DNA of 64,000 nt from an uncultured Lachnospiraceae bacterium (lineage in GTDB: Bacteria > Bacillota > Clostridia > Lachnospirales > Lachnospiraceae), in contig CAMWQW010000004.1 in assembly GCA_947176505.1 (NCBI GenBank), forward strand, positions 124,001 to 188,000, written 5' to 3'. Made by a program: the position numbers and the translations under genes. The notes beneath the pieces were generated by a model. That model was given only the letters and a program-made list of their open reading frames with translations, searched no databases and was not told where the DNA came from. Positions 34,791 to 44,234 of the stretch are shown here, piece after piece; positions within the stretch are counted from its first letter, which is position 1, and each line of letters starts with the position of its first letter.

Positions 34791-35835
34791 CTTCGGATTC
34801 AGGTTTGTTCATAATCTGGATATTAAAGGGGTCCACTTTAATGCCGACTTCTTGACCTACAGGGTGCAGGGCAGTGGAGTGCACGAGCCATTCAAAGCCA
34901 CCAGCCATAACTTCCATTTCATAATGGACACCTTTAAAAATCAGATGAGTTACAACACCTTGTAAGATACCGTCCAAAGGGGCGACAAGTTCCACATCTT
35001 CCGGTCGTATGACGACATCCACAGGCTTATTATGTCCGAATCCAGTGTCCACACATGCAAAGCGAGTTCCTAAGATACTGACAAGTTTATCTTCAATCAT
35101 AATCGCCGGGATAATGTTGCTGTCGCCGATAAAGTCCGCAACAAATGCGTTTTCCGGTTCGTTGTAAATGGATTCCGGGGAGCCGATTTGCTGGATATAA
35201 CCTTGATTCATGACTACAATGGTGTCAGACATTGTAAGGGCTTCTTCCTGATCATGGGTCACATAGACAAAGGTGATGCCAAGCTCATTTTTCATCCGGA
35301 TCAGTTCATACTGCATCTCTTGGCGCAGTTTCAAGTCAAGAGCACCCAACGGTTCATCCAGCAGAAGAAGCCGGGGCTCATTGACGATAGCGCGGGCGAT
35401 GGCAATACGCTGCTGTTGACCGCCGCTTAAAGAATCAGGCATACGGTTTTCATAGCCGTCAAGATTTACCAGTTTCAGAGCATAATGAATCTTATCATTT
35501 ATGTACTGCTTACTTTTCTTTTTGATTTTCAGACCGAAAGCGATATTTTCAGCAATGGTCATATGTGTAAAGAGCGCATATTTTTGAAAGACCGTATTGA
35601 GAGGTCTTTTGTTCGGAGGGACGTTTGTAATATCTCGACCGTCAAAGATAACTTTGCCTGTATCAGGGGTAGTAAAGCCGCCCAAAATACGCAGGGTAGT
35701 AGTCTTACCGCAGCCGCTTGGACCGAGCAGAGTCACAAATTCATTTTCGTGTATGGTTAAATCAAGTTCGTCTAGTACCATCTGCCCGTCAAAGGATTTG
35801 GAGATATTGTTTAGATGAATCAATTCTTTTGACAT
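34762..35835 (-). CDS. potA: Spermidine/putrescine ABC transporter ATP-binding protein
   Basis: The 357-residue ATPase powers polyamine uptake. It has Walker [10 protein letters not shown] (residues 38-46), the signature [15 protein letters not shown], Walker [13 protein letters not shown] and the switch histidine in [15 protein letters not shown]-terminal TOBE-type region carries [15 protein letters not shown] 35835 has GGAGG 8 bases upstream, so 32 extra N-terminal codons of the open frame are rejected. The regulator gene ends 68 bases upstream on the same strand. Confidence 0.95.
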   Translation of the reverse strand: MSKELIHLNNISKSFDGQMVLDELDLTIHENEFVTLLGPSGCGKTTTLRILGGFTTPDTGKVIFDGRDITNVPPNKRPLNTVFQKYALFTHMTIAENIAFGLKIKKKSKQYINDKIHYALKLVNLDGYENRMPDSLSGGQQQRIAIARAIVNEPRLLLLDEPLGALDLKLRQEMQYELIRMKNELGITFVYVTHDQEEALTMSDTIVVMNQGYIQQIGSPESIYNEPENAFVADFIGDSNIIPAIMIEDKLVSILGTRFACVDTGFGHNKPVDVVIRPEDVELVAPLDGILQGVVTHLIFKGVHYEMEVMAGGFEWLVHSTALHPVGQEVGIKVDPFNIQIMNKPESEDEEAVSIDI

Positions 35836-35903
35836 TAGGTAATTCCTCCGAAAGTATAATAAAAGTATAATATTGTATATATGCTCAAAGTAAGTATACA
35901 CAA

Positions 35904-36464
35904 TTAAAAATTGGGCGGTGTGCTGATCCATAAGAACACCGCGCCGGTTTTACCGTTTGCTTTGATATAGTGTTCTGAATGAGGCGTATAGTAGAAGGTA
36001 TCGCCCTTTTTGGCTTTCATGCTGCGCTTTCCAAGTACTATAGTTATTGAACCGGATAGTACATAGCCAAATTCCTCGCCTTCATGAGGCTGATCTGGAT
36101 AAGTGGAGCCGTTCGGCTCCAGCGTAACGCGAATGGGTTCCATCATGTTTTTCTGTGCATTTGGAATGATCCACTCGATTTTGTTGTGAAGTTCTGTATC
36201 TGTTTTTTCAAAAAAGTCTTCTCCGGAAAAGACAATCTGTTCCTCGTCGGCATCGTCGAAAAATTCTTTTAAATTTGTGCCGAGGCACTGTAGAATATCA
36301 ACTAAAGTTGCTATGGAAGGGGAAGTTACATCATTCTCTAACTGGCTGATAAAGCCTTTGGATAACTCGCATCGGTCCGCAAGCTCTTCCTGAGTCAGTC
36401 CTTTTTGATTGCGTAACTCTTTAATTTTATTGCCGATTTCCACTCGGGGCGAATTGCTGTCCAT
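35904..36464 (-). CDS. XRE-cupin transcriptional regulator of the polyamine operon
   Basis: The 186-residue protein has an N-terminal XRE helix-turn-helix ([40 protein letters not shown]) and a C-terminal cupin ([20 protein letters not shown], then [10 protein letters not shown] and [11 protein letters not shown]). PuuR-like regulators with this layout sense polyamines or their precursors and control transport and catabolism. It is first in the minus-strand operon xre-potA-potB-potC-potD, so it probably autoregulates. A consensus promoter and a candidate operator lie just upstream. Confidence 0.88.
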   Translation of the reverse strand: MDSNSPRVEIGNKIKELRNQKGLTQEELADRCELSKGFISQLENDVTSPSIATLVDILQCLGTNLKEFFDDADEEQIVFSGEDFFEKTDTELHNKIEWIIPNAQKNMMEPIRVTLEPNGSTYPDQPHEGEEFGYVLSGSITIVLGKRSMKAKKGDTFYYTPHSEHYIKANGKTGAVFLWISTPPNF

Positions 36465-36574
36465 ATGTTATAAGTCACTTTCTTTTTATTATTTTGTTCC
36501 CGACAGAGCATATTTGAAGACAAAAAGAATATATTGTCGTGCGGGAACTGTAACTCAGCTATAATAAACTCAAA

Positions 36575-36591
36575 GTTTACTAAAACTAAAC
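36575..36591. promoter_or_regulatory. Candidate operator of the XRE-cupin/pot operon
   Basis: GTTTA-N7-TAAAC is an inverted repeat lying just downstream of the predicted minus-strand transcription start. That position suits repression by the adjacent regulator. It is a sequence-only proposal. Confidence 0.4.
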
Positions 36592-36605
36592 AAGCGTTGA
36601 GTCCC

Positions 36606-36633
36606 ATTATACAAGAAAGAATTGCTATGTCAA
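36606..36633 (-). promoter_or_regulatory. Consensus vegetative promoter of the XRE-pot operon
   Basis: Reading the minus strand, TTGACA (36633-36628) and TATAAT (36611-36606) are both perfect and 16 bases apart, about 142 bases before the regulator ATG. This would drive the five-gene polyamine operon. Confidence 0.75.
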
Positions 36634-36651
36634 TGATATTTTGAAAAATAA

Positions 36652-36674
36652 AATCATTTTTTGTGAAAATGATT
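36652..36674. repeat. Perfect inverted repeat in the divergent XRE/lactonase spacer
   Basis: AATCATTTT-TTGTG-AAAATGATT is an exact 9-bp inverted repeat with a 5-base loop in the 318-base divergent region. It sits upstream of the minus-strand -35 and could bind a regulator. It has no T-run in the right place for a terminator. Confidence 0.35.
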
Positions 36675-36782
36675 AACAAAGCCTGTGATTTGTGATAAAA
36701 TCAGTCTAGTTTAAGATATTATGACATGTTTGAGACAAGTCATTTATGAATCGTAAAAATGCAGGAAAGGTATGGTTTTAAT

Positions 36783-37844
36783 ATGAGTCAAGGCAAATAT
36801 GTGGCATATGTTTCTACCTATACAGTGGGCAAGGAAGACAATTACGGTATCAAAATCTACGATGTGGATATGAAGCATGGAAGGATGACGGAGAAAAATC
36901 AAGTGGAGATTACGAACTCTTCATATATTACGATTTCTCATAACAGTAAGTTCTTATATTCTATTACGGATTTTGGCGTGGAGGCTTATAAGATTATGCC
37001 CGGCGGCGACCTTGAGGTTATCAATGAAGGAAGCATCAACGGAATGAGAGGTTGTTATCTTTCCACGGATTATGAAGATAAATTTTTATTTGTAGGCGGA
37101 TATCATGATGGCAAAATCACTATGCTGCGATTGAGAGAGGACGGCGGCATCGGTGAGATTACGGATGAAATTTACCATAAGGGACTCGGCAGTATTGCGG
37201 AAAGGAATTTCAGACCGCATGTTAATTGTGTTAAGATGACAAGAGATAACCATTATTTGTGTGCCGCAGACTTGGGACTTGATCATGTGAATGTCTATCG
37301 TGTGGATCATGTAAACGGCAAACTGAAACCGCTTGATATGATACGAAGCGAGCAGGAGTCGGCGCCCCGCCATATTAAGTTCTCTAAGGATGGCAAGGTA
37401 TTGTATATCGTGCATGAATTGAAGAATTATATAGATGTTTATACTTACGAGGAAGTGAACGGTAATCCGGAATTTGAGAAGATTCAGACAATTTCTACGC
37501 TGAATGATTATCATGCGGGTGGTTCAGCAGCGAGCGCACTTAATATTTCACAGGATTTCAAGTATCTTGTAAGCTCCAATGCCGGAGACAACAGCGCGAT
37601 TGTGTATAAGATAGATCAGAAGACAGGAATGCTTGAGAAAATATTGTGCCTGCCAATCAGTGGAGACTATCCGAAAGATGCGATTCTTTTTCCGGATAAT
37701 AAGCATCTCGTTTCGTTGAACCATGAGTCTGACACGATGACTTTCTTTAAGGTAGATTTGAAGAACGGACTGCTTGTCATGAATGGCAAGGAGATTAAAG
37801 TAAATCAGCCCAATTGTATTATTTTCCATAAAATTGAAGACTGA
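36783..37844 (+). CDS. Lactonase family (YbhE-type) seven-bladed beta-propeller protein
   Basis: The 353-residue protein shows the repeated blades of the 6-phosphogluconolactonase YbhE family (PF10282): YVAYVSTYTVGKEDNYGIKI, FLFVGGYHDGKITMLRL, RPHVNCVKMTRDNHYLCAAD, PRHIKFSKDGKVLYIVHEL and DAILFPDNKHLVSLNHESDT. No signal peptide was seen. The exact substrate is uncertain. I chose ATG 36783 because the conserved first strand follows it and GGAAAGG lies 13 bases upstream; an in-frame ATG at 36759 is possible. The gene ends 16 bases before the hairpin that carries the spoIVA ribosome binding site. Confidence 0.82.
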   Translation: MSQGKYVAYVSTYTVGKEDNYGIKIYDVDMKHGRMTEKNQVEITNSSYITISHNSKFLYSITDFGVEAYKIMPGGDLEVINEGSINGMRGCYLSTDYEDKFLFVGGYHDGKITMLRLREDGGIGEITDEIYHKGLGSIAERNFRPHVNCVKMTRDNHYLCAADLGLDHVNVYRVDHVNGKLKPLDMIRSEQESAPRHIKFSKDGKVLYIVHELKNYIDVYTYEEVNGNPEFEKIQTISTLNDYHAGGSAASALNISQDFKYLVSSNAGDNSAIVYKIDQKTGMLEKILCLPISGDYPKDAILFPDNKHLVSLNHESDTMTFFKVDLKNGLLVMNGKEIKVNQPNCIIFHKIED

Positions 37845-37847
37845 ATA

Positions 37848-37877
37848 GAATAGATTGGACGCCTCCTGCATATACAT
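37848..37877 (+). promoter_or_regulatory. Candidate sigma-E promoter of spoIVA, inside the hairpin
   Basis: GAATAGA (37848-37854), a 14-base gap and CATATACAT (37869-37877) resemble the sporulation sigma-E -35 and -10 elements. The predicted start near 37884 falls at the loop/3'-arm border, so the RNA would lack the hairpin's 5' arm. In Bacillus subtilis spoIVA is known to be sigma-E dependent. Confidence 0.45.
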
Positions 37878-37904
37878 TTACCAGTATAAGCAGGAGGTTT
37901 TTAT
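37861..37904 (+). terminator. Terminator-like hairpin that buries the spoIVA Shine-Dalgarno
   Basis: CCTCCTGC (37862-37869) pairs perfectly with GCAGGAGG (37890-37897). TATAC and GTATA add five pairs inside after an A-A mismatch, and TTTTT follows directly. The 3' arm contains the AGGAGG of spoIVA, seven bases before ATG 37905. It would end the lactonase transcript and hide the spoIVA site in any read-through RNA. Confidence 0.75.
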
Positions 37905-39392
37905 ATGGATTTTCTACAGAACAGTACATATGACCTGTATAAAGATATACAGCTTAGAACAGGGGGAGAAATTTATCTGGGCGTTGTCGGTCCGGTCAGG
38001 ACAGGGAAGTCAACGTTTATTAAACGCTTCATGAACCTGCTCGTGCTCCCTTTCATGGAAGATGAAAATGAAAAAGAACGTGCACAGGATGAAATGCCTC
38101 AGAGCGCGGGCGGTAAGACAATCACTACTACAGAGCCTAAATTTATTCCAAAGGAAGCAGCGCATATTAAACTAGGCACGGATATTGATGTAGATGTGCG
38201 CCTGATTGACTGCGTGGGGTATATGGTAGACGGTGCTACGGGACATATGGAAGAAGAGATGGAGCGTATGGTTAAGACTCCGTGGTCTGTGGACGAAATA
38301 CCTTTTACCAAGGCGGCGGAAATCGGAACCAGAAAAGTAATCAAAGACCATTCTACAATCGGTATAGTAGTAACCTGCGACGGTTCTTTCGGGGAGCTTG
38401 CAAGAGACAATTTCTTAGAGGCGGAACAGCGTACGATCACGGAATTACAAACGCTTGGCAAGCCGTTCATTGTCCTTCTTAATACAGCAAAACCGTATGC
38501 TGAGGAGACAAGAACATTGGCGGATGAAATCAGCGAAAGATATCAGGTAACCGTGATGCCGGTGAATTGTGAGCAGCTTAAGAGAGAAGACATCAATCAC
38601 ATCATGGAAAATATTTTATATGAATTCCCGCTTACTATGATTGAGTTTTATATGCCTAAGTGGGTAGAGATGCTTCCTTACGATCATAAGATGAAGCAGG
38701 ATATTATTACGCAAATAAAGCAGTTAATGGAAAATCTCAGTAATATACGTGACATCACGACAGACAATTTTATGCCGGAGAGCGAATATATTAAGAAATG
38801 TAAGCTGGATGGCATCAATATGTCGGATGGCAGTGTAAGAGTTATCCTTGATGTGGATGATGCATATTATTATGAGATGATCAGTGACCTTGTGGGTGAG
38901 AATATCGGCAGCGAATACCAGATGCTTGCCACCTTAAAAGAGATGGCAAAGATGAAGAGAGAATACGTGAAGGTATTACATGCACTGGATGCTGTGCGCT
39001 ACAAGGGATATGGCGTTGTGATGCCTGACCGTGACGAAATCATGTTGGAGAAACCGGAGTTGATACGTCAGGGCAATAAGTTCGGTGTGAAAATCAAAGC
39101 GGAAAGTCCCAGCATTCATATGATTAAGGCTAGTATCGAGACGGAGATTTCTCCGATTGTGGGTACGGAGGAACAGGCGAGAGACTTGATCCAGTTCATA
39201 TCGGATACGGAAACCAGCGAAGAAGGAATTTGGGAGACGAATATCTTTGGCAAGACGGTAGAGCAGCTAGTGAACGATGGTATAACCGGTAAGATTTCCA
39301 TGATTAACGAGGAGAGTCAGGCGAAGCTGCAGGAGACAATGCAGAAGATTGTCAATGACAGCAACGGTGGAATGGTTTGTATTATTATTTGA
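37905..39392 (+). CDS. spoIVA: Stage IV sporulation protein A (spore coat morphogenetic ATPase)
   Basis: SpoIVA polymerises with ATP hydrolysis on the forespore surface and forms the base on which the spore coat is built. The 495-residue protein has the usual family length and start (YDLYKDIQLRTGGEIYLGVV), Walker A GPVRTGKST at residues 29-37, the acid-rich segment after FIKRFMNLLVLPFM, SAGGKTITTTEPKFIPKEAA, the Walker B-like VRLIDCVGYMVDGATGH and the C-terminal membrane-binding tail ending in hydrophobic GGMVCIII. It is a reliable marker of an endospore former. Its ribosome binding site lies in a hairpin (separate entry). Confidence 0.97.
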   Translation: MDFLQNSTYDLYKDIQLRTGGEIYLGVVGPVRTGKSTFIKRFMNLLVLPFMEDENEKERAQDEMPQSAGGKTITTTEPKFIPKEAAHIKLGTDIDVDVRLIDCVGYMVDGATGHMEEEMERMVKTPWSVDEIPFTKAAEIGTRKVIKDHSTIGIVVTCDGSFGELARDNFLEAEQRTITELQTLGKPFIVLLNTAKPYAEETRTLADEISERYQVTVMPVNCEQLKREDINHIMENILYEFPLTMIEFYMPKWVEMLPYDHKMKQDIITQIKQLMENLSNIRDITTDNFMPESEYIKKCKLDGINMSDGSVRVILDVDDAYYYEMISDLVGENIGSEYQMLATLKEMAKMKREYVKVLHALDAVRYKGYGVVMPDRDEIMLEKPELIRQGNKFGVKIKAESPSIHMIKASIETEISPIVGTEEQARDLIQFISDTETSEEGIWETNIFGKTVEQLVNDGITGKISMINEESQAKLQETMQKIVNDSNGGMVCIII

Positions 39393-39432
39393 GGATAATG
39401 GAACAAGTGGCGGAAGGCTGTATGAAATTGTG

Positions 39433-39472
39433 CGAGCGCAGGGGATGGGCGGTACCCTGCGCTTGTTTTTTT
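39433..39472 (+). terminator. Rho-independent terminator after spoIVA
   Basis: CGAGCGCAGGG (39433-39443) pairs with CCCTGCGCTTG (39455-39465), 11 bp with one G-U, followed by seven T. It lies 40 bases after the spoIVA stop. Confidence 0.9.
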
Positions 39473-39627
39473 GCAGGAAATATGCATAGCATTTATTCTG
39501 GAAAAGATATTCTGGTAAAATTATGAAGGGATTATGCCATAAAAAGATGTCAAATCTGCTACGGTATGATACAATAGATGCAGCTTTGAATTTATTATAT
39601 AAGTCCAACAGAAAGGCGGTAATTCAC

Positions 39628-40461
39628 ATGAATCCAGTATATGACAAACTCTTAAAATGCTATGAATGCTACAAAGCAAAAATTGATTTCGAGCCTAAGG
39701 TGGCAGTAGTCCTCGGTTCCGGACTCGGCAATTTTGCGAAGACAGTAGATGTAAAAGCAGAACTTCCCTATAGTGAAATGGAAGGCTTTCCGGTATCTAC
39801 CGTTCCGGGACATGCCGGTAAGTTCATTTTTGGATATATCAATGAGGTTCCGGTGGTGCTGATGCAGGGACGTGTTCATTATTATGAAGGATATCCGATT
39901 ACGGATGTTGTTCTTCCGACCCGTCTGATGAAAATGATGGGTGCGAAGATTCTGTTTTTGACGAATGCTTCCGGCGGAATCAATCCGGCTTTCCATGCGG
40001 GCAGCTTGATGTTGATTCAGGATCATATATCCATTTTTGCGCCGAATCCGTTGATCGGTCCGAATATTGAAGAATTAGGCACCAGATTTCCGGATATGTC
40101 CCATGTTTATGATGAGGATTTACAGGATATCATCAGAGGAACGGCAAAAGATAACGATATTGAGTTGTTTGAGGGAATTTATGCGCAGTTGACAGGTCCG
40201 TCCTTTGAATCTCCGGCGGAAATCCAGATGCTGCACAAACTTGGTGCAAGCGCGGTCGGTATGAGTACTGTTGTGGAGGCGATTGCGGCAAATCATATGG
40301 GCATGAAGATTTGCGGCGTATCCTGTGTCAGCAATCTGGCGGCAGGCATGAACAGTGCGCCGCTTACTCACGAGGAAGTACAGGAGGCAGCTAATGCGGT
40401 AGCCCCGAAATTCGAGAAACTGCTGGTAGAGTCGATTACGAAATTTAAGGAATTTGCTTAA
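39628..40461 (+). CDS. punA: Purine-nucleoside phosphorylase (trimeric, PNP-I)
   Basis: It splits inosine and guanosine with phosphate into base and ribose-1-phosphate. The 277-residue protein has VAVVLGSGLGNFAKTVD, TVPGHAGKFIFGYI, LMQGRVHYYEGY, FLTNASGGINP and the purine-site segment VGMSTVVEAIAANHMGMKI, CGVSCVSNLAAG. These are the signatures of trimeric PNP. ATG 39628 has GAAAGGCGG about 9 bases upstream, so the longer open frame (35 extra residues) is rejected. It starts a nucleoside salvage group with cdd and a deaminase. Confidence 0.94.
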   Translation: MNPVYDKLLKCYECYKAKIDFEPKVAVVLGSGLGNFAKTVDVKAELPYSEMEGFPVSTVPGHAGKFIFGYINEVPVVLMQGRVHYYEGYPITDVVLPTRLMKMMGAKILFLTNASGGINPAFHAGSLMLIQDHISIFAPNPLIGPNIEELGTRFPDMSHVYDEDLQDIIRGTAKDNDIELFEGIYAQLTGPSFESPAEIQMLHKLGASAVGMSTVVEAIAANHMGMKICGVSCVSNLAAGMNSAPLTHEEVQEAANAVAPKFEKLLVESITKFKEFA

Positions 40462-40541
40462 GCAGGACAACAGACGCAAAAGACTTTTTAGGGTGAGGTT
40501 AAATATCTCAATTACTTGATGAAAGAGGTCGATTATTTTAT

Positions 40542-41012
40542 ATGAAGCAGACAGATGTCAACAATATCAATGTAGAATGTACAGACAAACTGGCGCAGGA
40601 AACGATACAGAAGATGATTGCTGAGGCTATCTGCGCAAGGAAGAACTCTTACGCTCCATATTCAAACTATCAGGTCGGCGCGGCACTGCTTACCGCAGAC
40701 GGACAAATTATCACGGGATGTAATATTGAGAACGCTGCCTACGGACCATCCAACTGTGCTGAACGGACAGCTTTCTTTAAGGCAGTCAGCGAAGGTATCA
40801 GAGATTTTCGGGCAATTGCGATCGTTGGAAGTCCTAAAGGGGATGTGTTGATGCAGTATGCATATCCCTGTGGCGTGTGTCGGCAGGTGATGATGGAATT
40901 TTGTAGTCCGTCTGATTTTCAGATTATTGTGGCGCAGGCAGAGGAAGATTATCGTATCATGACATTGATGGAACTTTTACCTGAAGGGTTCGGACCAGAG
41001 AACCTTCATTAA
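40542..41012 (+). CDS. cdd: Cytidine deaminase
   Basis: It converts cytidine and deoxycytidine to uridine and deoxyuridine. The 156-residue zinc enzyme has YAPYSNYQVGAALL, the catalytic NCAERTAFFKAVSEG (Cys and Glu) and the second zinc motif YPCGVCRQVMMEF. Length and order fit the homotetrameric type. The first 25 residues are longer than usual and poorly conserved. It follows punA by 80 bases. Confidence 0.93.
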   Translation: MKQTDVNNINVECTDKLAQETIQKMIAEAICARKNSYAPYSNYQVGAALLTADGQIITGCNIENAAYGPSNCAERTAFFKAVSEGIRDFRAIAIVGSPKGDVLMQYAYPCGVCRQVMMEFCSPSDFQIIVAQAEEDYRIMTLMELLPEGFGPENLH

Positions 41013-41136
41013 ATAAGGTTGGGGTGCAAAAAGGGTACTTATGATAGGCTAAGAGGGCAGATTATGCAAATTGCAATATAACGCTGCTGTATAGAAATGT
41101 GACAAATAAATATTTACGACGCGAGGTTTATCAAAT

Positions 41137-42441
41137 ATGAACTACCGATTTTATAATGCAAGAATACTGACTATGGAGAATGCAGACATTATATCAGGCG
41201 AAGTCTGGGTGCAGAATGAGAGAATTATATATGTAGGTGACGGCTGCGATACGGATGCTGTTTATGACAGGCTTCATTTGAAGAGTATCGTGTGGGACAG
41301 GGAGATTGACTGTGAAGGAAATCTTCTGATGCCCGGATTTAAAGATGCGCACACCCATTCGGGTATGACGTTGCTGCGTTCTTATGCTGACGACTTACCT
41401 TTGCAAGACTGGCTTACGAAGCAGATTTTTCCGATTGAAGCCCGAATGGACGGAGAGATGATTTATCATTTGACGAAGCTGGCAATTTTGGAATATTTGA
41501 CCAGCGGTATCACAGCGATTTTTGATATGTATCTGACTCCGGACACGATTGCGAAGGCATGTGTTGACATGGGGATGCGCTGTGTTCAGGTGAGTGGCAT
41601 GAGCGGACAGAGTGACTTTGATGAGTCGCTTCAAAGGACGGAACAGTGTTACTTGAAATATAACGGCGATGACCCGTTGCTGAGTTATTATATTGGCTTT
41701 CATGCCGAGTACACATGCTCAAAAGAATTGCTTAAGAGTGTGGCGGCTTTGGCACACAAATATAAGGCTCCGGTGTATACCCATCTGGCGGAAACAAAGT
41801 CCGAGGTGGAGGGCTGTATAGAACGTCATGGAATGACGCCTGCCAAGCTATTTGATTCTCTTGGAATATTTGATTACGGCGGCGGTGGATACCACTGTGT
41901 CTATTTAAATGATGAGGATATGGAAATCTTTCGTAGGCGTAATCTGAGTGTCGTAACCAATCCGGGTTCTAATACGAAGCTTGCCAGTGGTATTGCTCCG
42001 ATATCGGACTATCTGACAAGGGGGATTAATGTAGCGATTGGAACGGACGGACCTGCCAGCAACAATTGTCTTGATATGTTCCGTGAGATGTTCCTTGTAA
42101 CGGGACTTGCCAAGCTGCGTGAGGAAGACGCTTCCGCTGTAGATGCATGGGAAGTGTTGAAAATGGCGACAGTCAACGGTTCCAAGGCAATGAACCTACC
42201 GGACACGGACGTGCTTGCAGAGGGTAAACTGGCAGATATGATTATGATTGATCTGTATCAGCCGAATATGCAGCCAATCAATAATATCCCCAAGAACATT
42301 GTTTACAGCGGCAGCAAGCAGAATGTGAAGATGACTATGATTCATGGCAGTATATTATATGAAAACGGGCGATTTGCGGACAGATATGATGTGGGAGAAA
42401 TCTACAGAAAGGCAAATGAAATCATAGACAGTCTTAGATAA
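41137..42441 (+). CDS. mtaD: Amidohydrolase of the MTA/SAH (adenosine-type) deaminase family
   Basis: The 434-residue metal-dependent deaminase has the HxH motif DAHTHSGMTLLRSYADD, a helix EYLTSGITAIFDMYL, a ligand histidine in VYTHLAETKSEVEG and the conserved NPGSNTKLASGIAPISDYLT. The metal aspartate lies in VAIGTDGPASNNCLDMFREM. This is the pattern of 5'-methylthioadenosine/S-adenosylhomocysteine deaminases and related purine deaminases. Substrate choice is not provable from sequence. Its neighbours punA and cdd support nucleoside salvage. Confidence 0.87.
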   Translation: MNYRFYNARILTMENADIISGEVWVQNERIIYVGDGCDTDAVYDRLHLKSIVWDREIDCEGNLLMPGFKDAHTHSGMTLLRSYADDLPLQDWLTKQIFPIEARMDGEMIYHLTKLAILEYLTSGITAIFDMYLTPDTIAKACVDMGMRCVQVSGMSGQSDFDESLQRTEQCYLKYNGDDPLLSYYIGFHAEYTCSKELLKSVAALAHKYKAPVYTHLAETKSEVEGCIERHGMTPAKLFDSLGIFDYGGGGYHCVYLNDEDMEIFRRRNLSVVTNPGSNTKLASGIAPISDYLTRGINVAIGTDGPASNNCLDMFREMFLVTGLAKLREEDASAVDAWEVLKMATVNGSKAMNLPDTDVLAEGKLADMIMIDLYQPNMQPINNIPKNIVYSGSKQNVKMTMIHGSILYENGRFADRYDVGEIYRKANEIIDSLR

Positions 42442-42473
42442 TAAGAGTGCCGGAATTTTCTATAGGTTGAAAT

Positions 42474-44183
42474 ATGGAATATATCGTACTTGCAAGTGCA
42501 ATTTTCATCTTGATTGCTCTCCTTATGGGTAAAGAGTACTTAAATGTCAGAAATTTTCGGAAGATGAGTCTGGAAAAATTATATCAAGATTACGGAACAT
42601 TTTCTGAGAGAAGCTACAAATCCGGAGAAATGGAGCATATTCAAAAGTACTATCTCAGGCATCCTAAGAAGTATCAGATTGATGATATCACATGGAACGA
42701 TTTGAATCTGGACAGTATTTATCAGAAGATGAATACAGCCTGCAGCGCGACGGGAGATGAGTATTTGTATTATCGTCTGCGTACACCGATTTATGACCAT
42801 GCCGAAATGAACAAGTGGGAGTCACAGATTAAATTTTTTATGGAGCATGAAGAGGAACGCCGCAGTGTTCAGAGTCTGTTTTTCAATATGGGAAGAATGG
42901 GACGCTATTCATTATATGAGTATATTGATAATCTGGATGTTTTGGGTGAGCGGAATAACCGCAAATATATTCTGAATAATCTGATGCTGATTATCTGTAT
43001 CGGCATCATGTTTGTATCTTTGCCGGCAGGTATGATTGCTTTGATTGTGATACTGTGTCACAATATTATAGGATACTTTAAAGAGTACAAACAGATAGAG
43101 CCGTATGTGACCAGTTTTCGTTATATAAACAAGTTATTGGATGCAGCAGATAAGATGAGTCAGCTGAAAATATCAGGTATAGCGGAGGAACAGCATCGTT
43201 TAAAGGAATGTCGTCAAAAGATGAAAGGGTTTATCCGTAATGCCTATCTGATTTCTTATGTTGAAAAAGGAAACGGCGACCCGTTCAGTATCTTGTTTGA
43301 TTATCTGAGAATGGCTTTTTATATTGACCTAATTCAATTTAATAATGCGCTTCGTGCTTTGAGAGGGCATCTTACGGAAATTGATGAGATGGTGACAATA
43401 CTCGGCAGGATTGAATCGGCAGTGGTCATCGGTTCTTACAGGAGCTGTCTGGAAGGAGAATATTGCGTTCCGACCATTCAATATGACGGAAATAAGGGCA
43501 GGTATCTGAAGATTGAGCAGGTGTATCACCCACTAATGACTAATCCGGTTAAAAACTCTGTTTCAGCAGAAAAAGGGGTATTGTTAACCGGATCCAATGC
43601 ATCAGGCAAATCCACATTTCTTCGGGCAGTTGCAGTGAACGCTTTGCTGGCGCAGACGATTCACACTTGCCTTGCAGACTGCTATGAAGCGCCGGTATTC
43701 CGCATTTATTCTTCCATGGCGCTGAAAGATGATTTGTTAAGCGGAGAGAGTTATTATATGGTGGAAATCAAGTCGATTAAGAGGATTTTGGATCAGGTAC
43801 AAAGGGCAAAAAAAGAGAATGGCTATGTGCTTTGTTTCGTGGATGAAGTGCTGCGGGGTACAAACACTGTTGAGAGGATTGCGGCATCTACCCAGATTAT
43901 GAAGATGCTTGCATCAGATCATTCTCTGTGTTTTGCTGCCACCCATGATGTAGAGTTGACGAAATTACTCAAAAAAGAGTTTGATAACTACCATTTCGAG
44001 GAGCGCATTGAGGAAGTTGACATTTTTTTCCCATACAAGCTGATGGAGGGACCTGCGACTACAAGAAATGCGATTGCATTGCTTAAAATGCTTGGGTATG
44101 ACGAGCAGATTATTGAAGAAGCGGAGATGATGGCGAAGAACTTCTTAAAAGATGGAAACTGGCAGGATGTAGAGCATGTATAA
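42474..44183 (+). CDS. MutS-family ATPase with membrane helices
   Basis: The C-terminal third of this 569-residue protein is a MutS domain V ATPase: Walker A LLTGSNASGKSTFLRAVAVN, the M/Q-loop region SSMALKDDLLSGESYYMVEI, Walker B VLCFVDEVLRGTN and the switch histidine in CFAATHDVELT. The N-terminal part has one hydrophobic helix at the extreme N-terminus (LASAIFILIALLMGKEYL) and two more near residues 165-195 (NLMLIICIGIMFVSLPAGMI, ALIVILCHNIIGYF). It lacks the mismatch-recognition domain. It is therefore a membrane-linked MutS relative of unknown role and not a repair MutS. Confidence 0.82.
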   Translation: MEYIVLASAIFILIALLMGKEYLNVRNFRKMSLEKLYQDYGTFSERSYKSGEMEHIQKYYLRHPKKYQIDDITWNDLNLDSIYQKMNTACSATGDEYLYYRLRTPIYDHAEMNKWESQIKFFMEHEEERRSVQSLFFNMGRMGRYSLYEYIDNLDVLGERNNRKYILNNLMLIICIGIMFVSLPAGMIALIVILCHNIIGYFKEYKQIEPYVTSFRYINKLLDAADKMSQLKISGIAEEQHRLKECRQKMKGFIRNAYLISYVEKGNGDPFSILFDYLRMAFYIDLIQFNNALRALRGHLTEIDEMVTILGRIESAVVIGSYRSCLEGEYCVPTIQYDGNKGRYLKIEQVYHPLMTNPVKNSVSAEKGVLLTGSNASGKSTFLRAVAVNALLAQTIHTCLADCYEAPVFRIYSSMALKDDLLSGESYYMVEIKSIKRILDQVQRAKKENGYVLCFVDEVLRGTNTVERIAASTQIMKMLASDHSLCFAATHDVELTKLLKKEFDNYHFEERIEEVDIFFPYKLMEGPATTRNAIALLKMLGYDEQIIEEAEMMAKNFLKDGNWQDVEHV

Positions 44184-44234
44184 GCATGAAAGAAGCGAGT
44201 CATATAAGAAATGGAAACAGGAGAAACGGAAAGT

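Noticed and set aside
36652..36674. Inverted repeat read as a terminator
   Set aside because: The A/T arms mimic a T-run, but no gene ends nearby on either strand. An operator-type role is more plausible.
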